Of a DNA stretch of 64,000 bases, positions 43,790 to 54,040 are shown one piece after another. This stretch comes from Herbaspirillum sp. alder98 (GTDB taxonomy: Bacteria > Pseudomonadota > Gammaproteobacteria > Burkholderiales > Burkholderiaceae_D), in NCBI RefSeq assembly GCF_020179755.1, contig NZ_JAIUCY010000004.1:372001-436000 (forward strand). Reading direction: 5' to 3'. How positions within the stretch are numbered: position 1 is the stretch's first letter; each line of letters opens with the position of its first letter. The notes beneath the pieces are model-generated. The model was not told the origin of the DNA. It did no database searches and saw only the letters and a program-made list of their open reading frames with translations. Position numbers and translations under genes: made by a program.

Positions 43790-44884
43790 ATGTATATCTG
43801 GAGCGATGAGGCCTGGCCAGCGTGGCAATACGATCTGGAACGCCTGGCACATCCATTGAGCGAGGTTGCCCTCGCCCAGGGTATTCTGCTCGGTCGCTTG
43901 ATGGACATCGGCGCCGATCAGCGTGACATGGCAAGCCTGACCGCGCTGACCGAAGATGTCGTCAAGACCAGCGCTATCGAAGGTGAGACGCTCAATGTCG
44001 CATCGGTGCGGTCATCGTTGGCGCGTCGACTGGGCGTAGACATCGGCGCATTGACGCCGGCTGACCGCCATATCGATGGGGTGGTCGAGATGATTCTCGA
44101 TGCTACCCAGAATTTCGACCTTCCCCTCACCCAGGAACGTCTTTTTGGCTGGCATGCTGCGCTGTTCCCGACCGGATACAGTGGTATGCAGCAGATAGAT
44201 GTGGCCACATGGCGGCAGGCCGAGAATGATCCCATGCAGGTCGTGTCCGGCGCTTATGGAAAACAGAAGGTGCATTTCGAAGCACCGCCGGCAGCTGCAT
44301 TGCCCGACGAAACCAGGCGTTTCCTGAACTGGATAAATCATGACGAAACCCATCCGCCGCTGATCAAGGCCGGACTCGGCCATCTGTGGTTCGTCACGCT
44401 GCATCCATTTGACGATGGCAATGGCCGGATCGCACGCGCCATCGGCGACTATCTGCTATCGAAGGCCGATCGAAGCCGGCAACGTTTCTACAGCGTCTCG
44501 GCACAGATCCAGCGCGAGCGCAATGCCTACTACGACCAATTGGAACGGACCCAGAAGGGGACATTGGACGTAACAGGCTGGCTGGCATGGTTCCTGGAAA
44601 CATTGAAGCACGCGTTCGAGCAGACCAGCTTCACGCTCAATGATGTCATCGCAAAAGCCAGGTTCTGGCAAACGTGGCGGCAGGCACCGTTGAACGAGCG
44701 CCAGACAAGAATGCTCAACAAATTGCTGGACGGCTTCGATGGCAAATTGACCAGCACCAAATGGGGCCAGATTGCCAAGTGCTCGCCCGATACCGCCTTG
44801 CGCGATATCAACGAGCTGATTGCATTGGGGATACTGAAACGTACTGAAGGCGGCGGGCGCAGCACGTCGTATGTGCTTGCGTGA
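43790..44884 (+). CDS. Fic-family protein with N-terminal DUF4172 and C-terminal helix-turn-helix
   Basis: This 364-residue protein has a DUF4172-type N-terminus, a probable inhibitory motif TSAIEGE at residues 60-66 (Glu64), the Fic core HPFDDGNGRIAR at 205-216 with catalytic His205, and a C-terminal winged-helix-like region (about 300-364: SPDTALRDINELIALGILKR). Fic domains transfer AMP from ATP to a hydroxyl on a target protein; the inhibitory helix is in the class II N-terminal position. The helix-turn-helix, and the repeated motif directly before the gene, suggest autoregulation. The target protein is unknown. Confidence 0.9.
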   Translation: MYIWSDEAWPAWQYDLERLAHPLSEVALAQGILLGRLMDIGADQRDMASLTALTEDVVKTSAIEGETLNVASVRSSLARRLGVDIGALTPADRHIDGVVEMILDATQNFDLPLTQERLFGWHAALFPTGYSGMQQIDVATWRQAENDPMQVVSGAYGKQKVHFEAPPAAALPDETRRFLNWINHDETHPPLIKAGLGHLWFVTLHPFDDGNGRIARAIGDYLLSKADRSRQRFYSVSAQIQRERNAYYDQLERTQKGTLDVTGWLAWFLETLKHAFEQTSFTLNDVIAKARFWQTWRQAPLNERQTRMLNKLLDGFDGKLTSTKWGQIAKCSPDTALRDINELIALGILKRTEGGGRSTSYVLA

Positions 44885-44930
44885 TCCCTTCTGGGCCAAT
44901 GACGAACGACTCGATGTCGAGGGAGCATCC

Positions 44931-45353
44931 ATGACCACCATCTACCACAACCCCGCCTGCGGGACTTCGCGCAACACCCTGGCGCTGATCCGCAACAGCG
45001 GCGACGAACCCACCGTGATCGACTATCTCGCGCACCCGCCCTCGCGTGAAACGCTGGTGCGACTGATCAACGATGCCGGCCTGAGCGTACGCGAGGCGCT
45101 GCGCCAGAAGGGCACGCCCTATGCCGAACTGGCGCTCGACGATCCGGCGCTGACGGACGAACAGTTGCTGGATGCCATGCTGGCGCATCCAATCCTGATC
45201 AACCGACCGTTCGTGGTGACCGTCAAGGGCGTGCGGCTATGCCGGCCGTCAGAACTTGTGCTGGATATCCTGCCGTCGCCGCAACAGGGTGCCTTCATCA
45301 AGGAAGACGGGGAGCAGGTGATCGACGCCAATGGCCGCAGGATCAATCCCTGA
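44931..45353 (+). CDS. arsC: Arsenate reductase (glutaredoxin-dependent ArsC)
   Basis: This 140-residue enzyme reduces arsenate to arsenite using glutathione and glutaredoxin. It has the catalytic cysteine in HNPACGTSRNTL near residue 9 and the arginines in HPILINRPFVV and VRLCRPSELVLD. The sequence is very like E. coli ArsC throughout. The start follows GGGAG at 6-7 bases. No arsR, arsB or acr3 is next to it, so this is an isolated copy. It overlaps the convergent VOC gene by 11 bases. Confidence 0.93.
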   Translation: MTTIYHNPACGTSRNTLALIRNSGDEPTVIDYLAHPPSRETLVRLINDAGLSVREALRQKGTPYAELALDDPALTDEQLLDAMLAHPILINRPFVVTVKGVRLCRPSELVLDILPSPQQGAFIKEDGEQVIDANGRRINP

Positions 45354-45750
45354 TTGTTTGCCCTTCGTACAGCTCCAGCGGCAAGCCATCGGGATCGGCC
45401 AGGAAGGTAAATCGTTTCTGCGTGAATTCGTCGATGCGCACCGGTTCGACCGCCACCCCTTGCGCTTCCAGCCAGGCCTTGGCCGCCATCACATCGTCGA
45501 CCACGAAGGCCAGGTGCCGCAAACCCGCCGCTTCAGGCCGGGACGGCCGTGGCGGCGGGGATGAGAAAGAAAACAACTCGATCTGTCCGCCGTCCGGCAG
45601 GGCCAGGTCGAGTTTGTAGGAATCACGTTCGGCACGGTAGTTCTCTGCCACCACGCGCAATCCCAGCAGGTCGACATAGAAGGCCTTGGAGACCTGATAG
45701 TCGGAGCAGATGATGGCGACGTGATGAACGCGGTGCAAGGACAAGGTCAT
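45343..45750 (-). CDS. VOC-family metalloenzyme (YaeR/GloA2-like)
   Basis: This 135-residue protein has two beta-alpha-beta-beta-beta modules. Metal ligands are likely His10 in VHHVAIICSDY, Glu in IELFSFSSP, His in LRHLAFVVDD and Glu in LPLELYEG. The YaeR family is related to glyoxalase I but its substrate is not fixed. It is convergent with arsC and overlaps it by 11 bases. Confidence 0.88.
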   Translation of the reverse strand: MTLSLHRVHHVAIICSDYQVSKAFYVDLLGLRVVAENYRAERDSYKLDLALPDGGQIELFSFSSPPPRPSRPEAAGLRHLAFVVDDVMAAKAWLEAQGVAVEPVRIDEFTQKRFTFLADPDGLPLELYEGQTIRD

Positions 45751-45810
45751 GGAAGCGTCGGCGGTTGGATACGACGCTCCATTATGCGCTACGCCATTGA
45801 TGCCTGATGC

Positions 45811-47391
45811 TTAACCGCGCCGGGCGTTGCGCACGGCCTGGTCATTGAGCTTGAACACGCCCACCACTTCCGACAGGTTGCGCGCCTGTTCCTGCATCGA
45901 TTGCGCTGCCGCTGCGGCCTCTTCGACCAGCGCCGCATTCTGCTGGGTCACTTCATCCATCTGGGCCACGGCGCGGTTGATCTCGTCGATACCAACGCTC
46001 TGCTCCTGGCTGGCAGCCGAGATCTCGGCCACGATATCGGTCACGCGCCGCACACTCGACACCACCTCGGTCATCGTCGCGCCAGCGGTCTCGACCAGCG
46101 TGGTGCCGGCCCCGACCTTGGTCACCGAGTCGTCGATCAGGACCTTGATTTCCTTGGCCGCCGACGCCGAGCGTTGCGCCAGCGAGCGCACTTCCGAGGC
46201 CACCACCGCAAAGCCCCGGCCCTGTTCACCGGCGCGCGCGGCTTCGACCGCCGCATTCAATGCCAGGATGTTGGTCTGGAAAGCGATGCCATCGATGACG
46301 CTGATGATCTCGACGATCTTGGTCGATGCCTCATTGATCGAGGACATGGTGGCGACCACCTGGCCGACCACGTTGCCCCCTTCTTCGGCGACCTGCGAGG
46401 CGTTGACCGCCAACTGGTTGGCCTGGCGGGCGTTGTCCGAATTCTGCTTCACGGTGGAGGTCAGTTCTTCGAGCGCCGAAGCGGTCTCTTCCAGCGAACT
46501 GGCCTGTTCTTCGGTACGGCTGGAAAGATCGAGGTTGCCGGTAGCAATCTGGGTCGACGCGGTGGCGATGGTGTCGGTGCCGCTGCGCACTTGCCCCACC
46601 ACCCCCAGCAAGCTGTCGTTCATGGCCTTCAGGGAATGCATCAACTGACCGGTTTCGTCATTGCTCTCGGCCTGGATATCGGCGGTCAGGTCGCCCTGCG
46701 CCACCCGCTGGGCGACCGCCACGGCTGCCGTCAGCGGCGCGGCGATGATGCGTGCGACATACATCGCCAACGCCAGACCAATAAGCAACGCGGCCACCAG
46801 CATGGAGATGATCCACACACGCCCACTCTTGAACGTGGCATCGGCGCCATTGGTGGCGGCGTCGCTGCCCTCGCTGTTGATCTTGACCAGCTTGTCCATG
46901 TTGGCCAGCAACTCGGGGTAGAACTTGTTGGAGCTGCCCAGGAACAGCGCACGCCCCTCTGCGGTATTGCCCGCCAGGAAGGCGTTCATGATCTTGTCGT
47001 GCTCCACCAGGAAATTGGCGACGCCGCTTTTCAGTGCCGGATAGATCTCTTTTTCGGCCGGGGCGGTCATCTCGCCCTCATAAGCCTTGAGCGTCTTGCC
47101 CAGTTGGTCTAACACCACCTGCGAGCGCTTGAGAAGAGCCGCCTTGGCCTCTGCATCGCCCTCGTAGATCGCCATCTGCGATTCGAAGCCGCGCACCCGC
47201 GCCAGCAACAACTTCAGTTCGGCCAGCGTGCGGATGGTCGGCATCCAATCGGTGGTGATCTCGGTCGAGGCCCGGTTCACCTTTTCGAGTTGCGTAATCG
47301 AGAAGATGCCGAGAATGGCCATGAGCGACAGCACGCAGACAAAAGAAACCAGCAGTTTCTTGGCGATTTTAAGATTGCGAAACCATTTCAT
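45811..47391 (-). CDS. Methyl-accepting chemotaxis protein
   Basis: This 526-residue chemoreceptor has a transmembrane helix at residues 10-30, a periplasmic four-helix-bundle sensor (about 31-190), a second transmembrane helix near 190-210, a HAMP domain, and a signalling domain with the highly conserved hairpin tip ([20 protein letters not shown], then [17 protein letters not shown]). The sensor domain is of the 4HB_MCP type ([20 protein letters not shown]), which often binds small organic ligands. It ends [14 protein letters not shown], with no CheR-tethering pentapeptide. Start chosen at 47391, before the first membrane helix. Confidence 0.94.
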   Translation of the reverse strand: MKWFRNLKIAKKLLVSFVCVLSLMAILGIFSITQLEKVNRASTEITTDWMPTIRTLAELKLLLARVRGFESQMAIYEGDAEAKAALLKRSQVVLDQLGKTLKAYEGEMTAPAEKEIYPALKSGVANFLVEHDKIMNAFLAGNTAEGRALFLGSSNKFYPELLANMDKLVKINSEGSDAATNGADATFKSGRVWIISMLVAALLIGLALAMYVARIIAAPLTAAVAVAQRVAQGDLTADIQAESNDETGQLMHSLKAMNDSLLGVVGQVRSGTDTIATASTQIATGNLDLSSRTEEQASSLEETASALEELTSTVKQNSDNARQANQLAVNASQVAEEGGNVVGQVVATMSSINEASTKIVEIISVIDGIAFQTNILALNAAVEAARAGEQGRGFAVVASEVRSLAQRSASAAKEIKVLIDDSVTKVGAGTTLVETAGATMTEVVSSVRRVTDIVAEISAASQEQSVGIDEINRAVAQMDEVTQQNAALVEEAAAAAQSMQEQARNLSEVVGVFKLNDQAVRNARRG

Positions 47392-47723
47392 AACATTTCC
47401 CGGGGGCAAATATGCGCGATACGCGTGACTGATGAGCGCATTGTCGCTGCGGCCCGGCACGATCAAATACACAAACAGATCGTTGTTTTGGGGTCATTGA
47501 TGCTGAAAGGAATCGTGCCAAATCTCAATCACTTAATAAATGCATCATTTTCTTGTTTTGCGGGATGACTAAATAAATTGTCATTGGGCAAATGAACTAA
47601 TGCATTACTGCTATGTCTTTGACAAGCTGGCATCTTCACAAAAAATTACATTTCCCTCCAGCGCGCCCTATGAGATCGGGCGATTTCTGTTACTTCCACT
47701 ACGTAACTTCAACATAAGAAACC
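47392..47723. other. AT-rich divergent region, no gene recognised
   Basis: These 332 bases separate the chemoreceptor start from the exported-protein gene at 47724. They are markedly AT-rich compared with the flanking genes and should contain both promoters. I see no open frame with a ribosome-binding site and no strong palindrome. Confidence 0.5.
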
Positions 47724-48425
47724 ATGAAAAAATTTCTTGTTCCAGCTGCCCTCCTGTTTTGCATGGGGCCGGCCCTGGCTGCCAATGACATCGCCGGCGT
47801 CGCCATCGGAAGCTCGTTCAATGATCAGCGGGCAAAGATCGCGCAAATCAATCCTGCCTACAAGCTGACCGATATCAAGCTCACCTCTGGCAAGACTGCC
47901 GGCGTGAATGCCCAGGCCGAAAGCAACGGCCGCGTGGTCGACCAGTTCATCGCGCTGCAGGATGACGCGGGGGTAATCTGGTTTGTCGGTCGCGCCCAGG
48001 CGCTGGAAAAAGGCGCCCGCATCAAGCCGGACGTGCTGGTCAATTCGATGGTCGAGAAGTACGGCACCTACACCGAACTGTCGATCGGCAGCGGCGGCCC
48101 CACCTGGCAGTTCGACCGCCAGGGCAAGCGTTATCAGGGTGGCGCCGCGCACGGCCCCTGCGGCAACACCGTGGGTGGCTCCGCGCCCATGGGCAAGGTC
48201 ATTGCATCCCCCATCCTGGTGCCCCAGTCCTTCTCGCCCAAATGTGGCATCGAGATCCTGACATGGGCACAACAGAACGACGGCATGGTGGCATCGTTCT
48301 CGGTGCAGATCGCCGATGCCAAGCGCATGTACGACCAGATCAACAAGCAGACCAATGCCGAAGAGGCGGCCCGTCAGAAGGCCATGGAAGCTGAAGGCGC
48401 CAAGGGTAACAAGCCCAAGTTGTAA
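47724..48425 (+). CDS. Exported protein of unknown function
   Basis: This 233-residue protein has a signal peptide (KKFLVPAALLFCMGPALA, cleavage near residue 19). The mature part has GVAIGSSFNDQRAKIAQINP, repeated VVDQFIALQDDAGV-type beta strands, two widely spaced cysteines, and a charged helical C-terminus (TNAEEAARQKAMEAEGAKGN). I do not recognise the family. It stands alone, followed by a hairpin. Confidence 0.75.
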   Translation: MKKFLVPAALLFCMGPALAANDIAGVAIGSSFNDQRAKIAQINPAYKLTDIKLTSGKTAGVNAQAESNGRVVDQFIALQDDAGVIWFVGRAQALEKGARIKPDVLVNSMVEKYGTYTELSIGSGGPTWQFDRQGKRYQGGAAHGPCGNTVGGSAPMGKVIASPILVPQSFSPKCGIEILTWAQQNDGMVASFSVQIADAKRMYDQINKQTNAEEAARQKAMEAEGAKGNKPKL

Positions 48426-48435
48426 GATCCAGATG

Positions 48436-48463
48436 ATGCCGCTCGCCGCACCGCGAGCGGCAT
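48436..48463 (+). terminator. Hairpin after the exported-protein gene
   Basis: ATGCCGCTCGC (48436-48446) pairs with GCGAGCGGCAT (48453-48463), loop CGCACC, followed by a short TTTCT. It is 10 bases after the stop codon. Confidence 0.65.
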
Positions 48464-48490
48464 TTCTACATTAAGCAGCGTGGGCGGGCA

Positions 48491-49945
48491 TTAGAGCGCG
48501 GCACTGCGCGCCTTCCCGATACGCTTATAACTTACCCCGGCCGCCATGACGATCGCCGCGACGGCCACCCACAGCGCCAGGCGGATAGCCTGCGCATCCT
48601 CGGCCGCATTCATCTGCGCGTCGCCGTGCGCCAGCGCACTTGCCGTAGACACGGCCAGCACCACGCCTAACAACGCCGCCCCCAGGCACTGACCGAACGT
48701 GCGCATGATGGCCAGCACGCCCGAGGCATGGCCGTTGTACTGGCGCGCCACGTTGGAGAGCATCTCGCGGTTGTTGGGGCTTTGAAAAAAACCGAAGCCC
48801 ATACCGCACACCAGGGTGCGCCACGCAATATCCCACGCCTGCCCCTGGTCGGGCAGCAAGGCCAGCAGCGCCAGGCCGACGGCAAACAATGCCAGGCCCA
48901 GGGTCGACAGGATCGCCGGCGAGTGACGGTCGGCCAACCGGCCGGCGGTCGACGCCACCAGGACAATGCCGATCGGCCACGGCGTAAATAACGCCGCCGA
49001 CTGGAAGGCGCTGTAGCCGTAGGCATTCTGGAACAGGAACGGCAAGGCCACGAAGGCGATCCCCTGCCCCACGAAGGACGCCAGCGAAGTCAGCGCCGCC
49101 AGCGAAAATCGGCCCGACGCAAACATCGCCAACGGCAGCAGCGGATCGGCGGCGCGACGCTGGCCCCGGACGAAGGCGATGCCGGCGATGAGGGCGGCAA
49201 GTCCGTAAGCACCGGCGGTCAATGCGGCGTCCTGCACATGGCCTTTTTCGGCCAGGCCGGCACAGGCGTCGGCCGCCATGATCAACGCCCCCATGGCGAT
49301 GGCCGACAAGATGGCGCCGGCCGTGTCGAAACGTCCCTGCGCGGGCTTGCGGGTATCAGGAATCGCGCTCATCGACAGCCACACCGCGCCCATGCCCAGC
49401 GGCACATTGATCGCGAAGATCCATTGCCAACCCAGCACCGCCAGCAGCGTGCCGCCCAGCGCCGGGCCAATCGCCGTGCTGGCCGCAACCAGCACGGCGT
49501 TCAGGCCGAGAATCCGGCCCAGCAGGCGGTTGGGAAAGACGGTGCGATGAATCGCCGGCGCAATGCTGAGCATCGCCGCCCCGCCCACCCCCTGCAGCAC
49601 CCGCATGCCGATCAGCATCGAGATCGACGACGACAGCGCACACCCCAGCGAGGCCAGCGTGAATAGCGCCAGTCCGGCGCTGAACTGCGCGCGAAACCCG
49701 ACCCGGCTCGATAACGACGCGAACATCGCCAAAGTCATCGCAACGGCTAACAGATAACCGTTGGCGACCCAGATGGCGTCGCCGGCGGAAGCATTCAACG
49801 CCACGCTGATCTGGGGTAGCGCCACGTTGACGATGGTGCCGTCGAACACGGCCATGGTGGTCGCCAGCATCACGGCGATCATGACGCGGCGGCGCTCGGC
49901 GCCGGGCAGGCCTTCGTCCGAGGGCTGGTCTGAAAATAATTCCAT
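48491..49945 (-). CDS. MFS efflux transporter, DHA2 family
   Basis: This 484-residue protein has 14 predicted helices and the DHA2 signatures DGTIVNVALPQISVAL (motif D1) in helix 1, RVLQGVGGAAMLS in helix 4 and LGWQWIFAINVPLG near helix 6. DHA2 pumps export drugs or other toxic compounds with protons. It is divergent from a LysR-type gene, which probably controls it. Confidence 0.9.
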   Translation of the reverse strand: MELFSDQPSDEGLPGAERRRVMIAVMLATTMAVFDGTIVNVALPQISVALNASAGDAIWVANGYLLAVAMTLAMFASLSSRVGFRAQFSAGLALFTLASLGCALSSSISMLIGMRVLQGVGGAAMLSIAPAIHRTVFPNRLLGRILGLNAVLVAASTAIGPALGGTLLAVLGWQWIFAINVPLGMGAVWLSMSAIPDTRKPAQGRFDTAGAILSAIAMGALIMAADACAGLAEKGHVQDAALTAGAYGLAALIAGIAFVRGQRRAADPLLPLAMFASGRFSLAALTSLASFVGQGIAFVALPFLFQNAYGYSAFQSAALFTPWPIGIVLVASTAGRLADRHSPAILSTLGLALFAVGLALLALLPDQGQAWDIAWRTLVCGMGFGFFQSPNNREMLSNVARQYNGHASGVLAIMRTFGQCLGAALLGVVLAVSTASALAHGDAQMNAAEDAQAIRLALWVAVAAIVMAAGVSYKRIGKARSAAL

Positions 49946-50071
49946 TTAGGCGTCCTTGGGTTCTTTGCCCTCACTATAACCAGTCGCCAGACAAGGCGGA
50001 AGACGCATGGTTTGCATTTGATTAGTGCACCCAACGCCTTATCTTTGCCCGTCGCATGTTAGGATCCGGCC

Positions 50072-51028
50072 ATGTCCGATCCCGACTTGAACCTGCTCAT
50101 TGCGTTAGACGCGCTGATTGCCGAAGCCAGCGTGGCCGGAGCCGCGCGCCGGCTCGGACTGAGCGCGTCGGCCATGAGCCGCACGCTGACCCGGCTGCGC
50201 ACGCTGACCGGCGATCCGCTGCTGGTGCGCGCCGGACGTCGCATGGTGCTGACGCCCTGCGCCGAGGCCTTGCGCGAACGTGCCACCAATGTCGTCCATG
50301 AGGCCAGGTCGGTGCTACGGCCCACGTCACCGGCGCCGGATATCTCGACCCTCAAGCGCACTTTCACCATTCGCGCCAATGATGGCTTTGTAGAAGCCTT
50401 CGGCGCGGCGCTGATCGATGCCATCACTTCGGTGGCGCCGTCGATCACGCTGTGCTTTGCGCCAAAGATCGAAAAGAGCCCGCTGCCCTTGCGCGACGGC
50501 AGCGCCGATCTCGAGATCGGTGTGTTAAGCGGCATGGGGCCGGAGGTGCGGGTGCAGGCACTGTTTCGGGATCGCTTCGTGGGCGTGGTGCGGCGCGGAC
50601 ATCCACTTGAAAAACTGCGCACGGTGAGCGCGGCGCGCTATGCCGCCTGCGGCCATGTCGTTACATCACGCCGGGGTCGCAGCACCGGCCCGGTCGATGT
50701 CGCGCTGGAGGCGATGGGGCTGACGCGCAAGATCGTCGCCATCGTACCCAGTTTTCCGGCGGCGCTGGCGGTGGTGCGCTCATCCGATCTGGTCGCCCTG
50801 GTGCCGGCATCGTACTTGCGGCCAGTGCGCGGCAACAAACCGTCTGCGCGACATGACGCCACGTTTGCCTTCGAGCTGCCGGTCAGGACCGAGCCGATCA
50901 CGATCTCGCAGATGTGGCACCCGCGGCTGGAACTTGATCCCGCCCATCGATGGCTGCGCGAGCAGATGCGACTGGCCTGCAGCCGTCTGGCGCCGGATGA
51001 AAACGGCGCCGCATCATCAATCGACTGA
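50072..51028 (+). CDS. LysR-family transcriptional regulator
   Basis: This 318-residue regulator has an N-terminal helix-turn-helix (NLLIALDALIAEASVAGAAR, then LGLSASAMSRTLTRLR) and an effector-binding domain from about residue 90. It is divergent from the DHA2 exporter with 126 bases between, the classic LysR-target arrangement. A JmjC-like cupin gene follows 3 bases after its stop on the same strand, so both may belong to one transcript. The inducer is unknown. Confidence 0.91.
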   Translation: MSDPDLNLLIALDALIAEASVAGAARRLGLSASAMSRTLTRLRTLTGDPLLVRAGRRMVLTPCAEALRERATNVVHEARSVLRPTSPAPDISTLKRTFTIRANDGFVEAFGAALIDAITSVAPSITLCFAPKIEKSPLPLRDGSADLEIGVLSGMGPEVRVQALFRDRFVGVVRRGHPLEKLRTVSAARYAACGHVVTSRRGRSTGPVDVALEAMGLTRKIVAIVPSFPAALAVVRSSDLVALVPASYLRPVRGNKPSARHDATFAFELPVRTEPITISQMWHPRLELDPAHRWLREQMRLACSRLAPDENGAASSID

Positions 51029-51031
51029 ACC

Positions 51032-51931
51032 ATGGAAAAACCGCTGCCGCCCCAACCTCGGGCCGCCCGATTGTCCCCTGAAGAAGAGCGCCTCAAAGAG
51101 CTGGCAAGACAGCAACGCGATGCCCAGGCACGTGGCGTCACGTCCATCGATGCCATGCGCGAAGCGATCAAACGCAGCGCCCGCGCGCTCGATGCGCCGA
51201 CCACGATTGCCCGCCTGCGCGCGCCCGATGCGGCAAGCTTTGCCGCACGCGCGGCCCAGGGCCTGCCGTTCATCATGACCGGACTGGTCGGCAAGTGGCC
51301 GCTGTCGACGCTGACGCCGCGCGATCTGCAAGAGCGCTTTGGCGAGGTGCCGGTGCGGGCCCGGGTGGGTGACTATATCAATACCGCATTCGCGCCCGAC
51401 CGGGCGATGCAGGACATGCCGCTCAAGGCTTATCTGGAACTGGTGGAGGAACACGACGCCGGCCTGCCGCCGTATGTGGGCAACCTCGAACTGCGTCCGT
51501 TGAATGCGCTGTGCCACTGGCCAGGTTATTTCAGGAAGATGGGGCCAGCGCGCTTCTGGATCGGTCCTGCCGGCACCGTGACGCCGCTGCATTGCGACTA
51601 CGACGACAACATCTTCGCCCAGATCTGGGGCAGCAAGCGCATCATTCTGTCGCCGCCGCATCACCATGACCTGCTGTATCCGACACAAGCCAATGGCTTG
51701 CTGTTCGGCTCGCCCTTCGATCCCGAAAAGCCGGACTTCGAGCGGTTTCCCCTGGCGCGCCAGGCGCTGATGATCGAGTGCATCGTGGCCGCCGGAGAAA
51801 TGCTGTACGTGCCGGCCGGCTGGTATCACCAGGTCCGCTCGCTGACGTTTTCGCTGTCGGCCAATCGCTGGGCCAGGGGCGTACCGCTGGCGCTCGGCGC
51901 CGACCATGCAGCCGTCGCCCGCGGGTCTTAA
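51032..51931 (+). CDS. Cupin-like JmjC-domain protein
   Basis: This 299-residue protein has a double-stranded beta-helix with the iron-binding HxD...H facial triad: His and Asp in [15 protein letters not shown] near residues 188-190 and the distal His in [14 protein letters not shown] near 270. It belongs to the cupin_8/JmjC group of 2-oxoglutarate- and Fe(II)-dependent hydroxylases, some of which modify proteins. The first 60 residues are charged and helical. It is 3 bases downstream of the LysR gene. Its 3' end overlaps the convergent SDR gene by 4 bases. Confidence 0.86.
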   Translation: MEKPLPPQPRAARLSPEEERLKELARQQRDAQARGVTSIDAMREAIKRSARALDAPTTIARLRAPDAASFAARAAQGLPFIMTGLVGKWPLSTLTPRDLQERFGEVPVRARVGDYINTAFAPDRAMQDMPLKAYLELVEEHDAGLPPYVGNLELRPLNALCHWPGYFRKMGPARFWIGPAGTVTPLHCDYDDNIFAQIWGSKRIILSPPHHHDLLYPTQANGLLFGSPFDPEKPDFERFPLARQALMIECIVAAGEMLYVPAGWYHQVRSLTFSLSANRWARGVPLALGADHAAVARGS

Positions 51932-52692
51932 CCGCGTCCCACGAATGGCATGCTGCTGGCCATGACCGTCAGGTTCAGCACATTGGCGCTGAGCGGCAGC
52001 GACGCCATGTAGCGCACAGCGTCGGCCACGTGCCCGACATCCATCATCGGCTCCGGCGCGGTGGTGCCATTGGCCTGCAGCACCCCCTTGGTCATGCGTT
52101 CCGAAAGCGAGGTCAGCGCATTGCCGATATCGACCTGGCTGCACACGATGTTATAGGCGCGACCATCAAGAGCGATGCTCTTGGTCAGGCCGGTAATCGC
52201 ATGTTTGCTGGCGGTATAGGCAGAACTGAGCGGACGCGGCGTGTGTGCCGACACCGATCCGTTGTTGATGATGCGCCCACCCTGTGGCGACTGGTGGCGC
52301 ATCAGGCCGAAGGCGCCACGGGCGCACAGAAACGCGCCGGTGAGATTGGTGTCGATCACGTTCTTCCATTGCTCGATGCCCAGTTCGTCGAACGGCACCG
52401 CCGGGGCATTGACACCGGCATTGTTGAACAACAGGTCTAGCCGGCCAAACGTTTCGGTGATCTGCTGGAACAACGCCGCGACGCTGTCGGCATCCCGGAT
52501 ATCGACAGAAATGGCCGCGGCCTTCTGACCGGCGGCATGGGCCGCAGCCACGGCCTGCTCCAGCGGCGCGATACGGCGACCGGCCAGCACCACGGTAAAA
52601 CCATCGGCCAGCAGTGCCTGGGCCACGGCCAGGCCGACGCCACTGCCGGCGCCGGTGACCAGGGCAATTCTTGATGCAACGGATTGATTCAT
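51928..52692 (-). CDS. SDR-family oxidoreductase
   Basis: This 254-residue short-chain dehydrogenase has the cofactor motif [12 protein letters not shown] near residue 15, NNAGVNAP, the catalytic Ser in NNGSVSAH and Tyr-Lys in YTASKHA. The start at 52692 has AAGGA six bases upstream; the ATG two codons earlier would sit on the ribosome-binding site. It starts 19 bases after the histidine kinase stop on the same strand, so they are probably co-transcribed. Substrate unknown. Confidence 0.89.
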   Translation of the reverse strand: MNQSVASRIALVTGAGSGVGLAVAQALLADGFTVVLAGRRIAPLEQAVAAAHAAGQKAAAISVDIRDADSVAALFQQITETFGRLDLLFNNAGVNAPAVPFDELGIEQWKNVIDTNLTGAFLCARGAFGLMRHQSPQGGRIINNGSVSAHTPRPLSSAYTASKHAITGLTKSIALDGRAYNIVCSQVDIGNALTSLSERMTKGVLQANGTTAPEPMMDVGHVADAVRYMASLPLSANVLNLTVMASSMPFVGRG

Positions 52693-52711
52693 GGACATTC
52701 CTTCTATCTGA

Positions 52712-53830
52712 TCACAGCACCGGAGTGCTGACAAAAGGCCGGGCATCTGCCGGCACGTCGATGGCGAAACTGGTTCCTTTTTCGGCGCTGCTCTCAGCCG
52801 AGATGCTGCCGCCATGGCTTTCGGCGACGTTGCGCACGTAGGGCAGGCCCAGCCCCCAGCCGATGGTCGACTGATCCTTGCCCTGCCCGGCGCGCTCGAA
52901 CACCTTGAAGATCGACTCGATGTCGGCCACCGGAATCACCGGCCCCTCGTTATGCACGGTCAGCCGGGCGCGCCCGCGCCCATCGCTCAGGGTGATGGTG
53001 ATGGGACTGTCGCGGTCGCCATACTTGACGGCATTGCCGATCAGGTTTTCGAGCGCACGCCGGATCGGCTCGAAGCCCCAGCAGCCCTTGATCGATTCGC
53101 CGATGTAGACAAACCTGTTGTCGTGGATCTCGCTTGCTTGCTGGATCACCTCATGCACCAGGTCCTGCATGTCGAATTCGATCAGTTCCAGGTGCAGTCG
53201 CTCGCCCGCCTCGAACACCACGTTATCGAGCAGGTCTTCGATCATCCGGTTCATGCGCAGGCTGTTGGATTCGATGCGCGCGGCCAGCGTCCGGATATGC
53301 TCGGGATCGGTGGCACGACCGATCATCTGGGCCGCAATGTGGCAGGCGCTCAGGGGATTGCGCAAATCGTGGGCGACGGTGGCCACGAAGCGCTCGCGAA
53401 ACACGGCCTGCACCATCGCAAAACCATTGGCCGCCTCTGAAATGGACAAGTCGATCATGCCGTTGAAGATGCGTCCCTCGGCATTGCTGAGCACGACCTC
53501 ATGCGTCTCGAGCACATCGACGATGACGGTACGCAACAGTTGGTACTCTTTGATCAGCGCGGCCACGTTATAGGCGGTGATGCGCGCACGTTCATTGCCG
53601 TGCTCGGCGCCGACCGAGCGCGTCAGTCCGATATAGGCCGACAGCGAATTGGCTTCGATGGCATCCGAGATACCTCGGTAGAGCGTGGGCAGGGAATCGG
53701 TCAGTATCGGTTCGCTCAATGCCGCGGCTTGCTTGACCTGGCTTCGCACTCGCGTCTGCCATTCGGAAAAGACCTGGCTGGAAAGGGCGCGCATCTTTTC
53801 TGCGGTGGAAGGCTGCGTGAGGGGAGGCAT
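52712..53830 (-). CDS. Cytoplasmic sensor histidine kinase with RsbRD-like N-terminus
   Basis: This 372-residue kinase has no membrane segment. Residues 1-150 are helical and resemble the RsbRD N-terminal sensor. A HisKA domain with the phospho-acceptor His in [15 protein letters not shown] follows, then a HATPase domain ([14 protein letters not shown] as N-box, and [18 protein letters not shown]). No response regulator gene is next to it. It precedes an SDR gene by 19 bases. The nearest regulator is the lone receiver at 42438, about 9 kb away. The ATG at 53830 is my choice; the frame continues to 53899. Confidence 0.87.
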   Translation of the reverse strand: MPPLTQPSTAEKMRALSSQVFSEWQTRVRSQVKQAAALSEPILTDSLPTLYRGISDAIEANSLSAYIGLTRSVGAEHGNERARITAYNVAALIKEYQLLRTVIVDVLETHEVVLSNAEGRIFNGMIDLSISEAANGFAMVQAVFRERFVATVAHDLRNPLSACHIAAQMIGRATDPEHIRTLAARIESNSLRMNRMIEDLLDNVVFEAGERLHLELIEFDMQDLVHEVIQQASEIHDNRFVYIGESIKGCWGFEPIRRALENLIGNAVKYGDRDSPITITLSDGRGRARLTVHNEGPVIPVADIESIFKVFERAGQGKDQSTIGWGLGLPYVRNVAESHGGSISAESSAEKGTSFAIDVPADARPFVSTPVL

Positions 53831-54040
53831 TGAGGATTCGAGTTTAGAAAAGTCTATTGAGCCGGGTTGACCGAGCCAGCAGCGGCGCTGGGTGTGCACG
53901 ATGTTACCGCACTATGCTGCAATGCCGCCGAGGGCGCTTGTCGTCGCTTGGACCACACCTCATCAGGAGTTGCGCCGACATCTGTCAGCGGCGATGTCGC
54001 GCAACATGGCGTTTTCTCATGACTTGCAGAGGATCGCACC

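Noticed and set aside
47392-47723. Sigma-54 or sigma-28 promoter for the chemoreceptor
   Set aside because: A TGGCACG at the right strand lacks a matching -12 element and no FliA-type -10 is visible.
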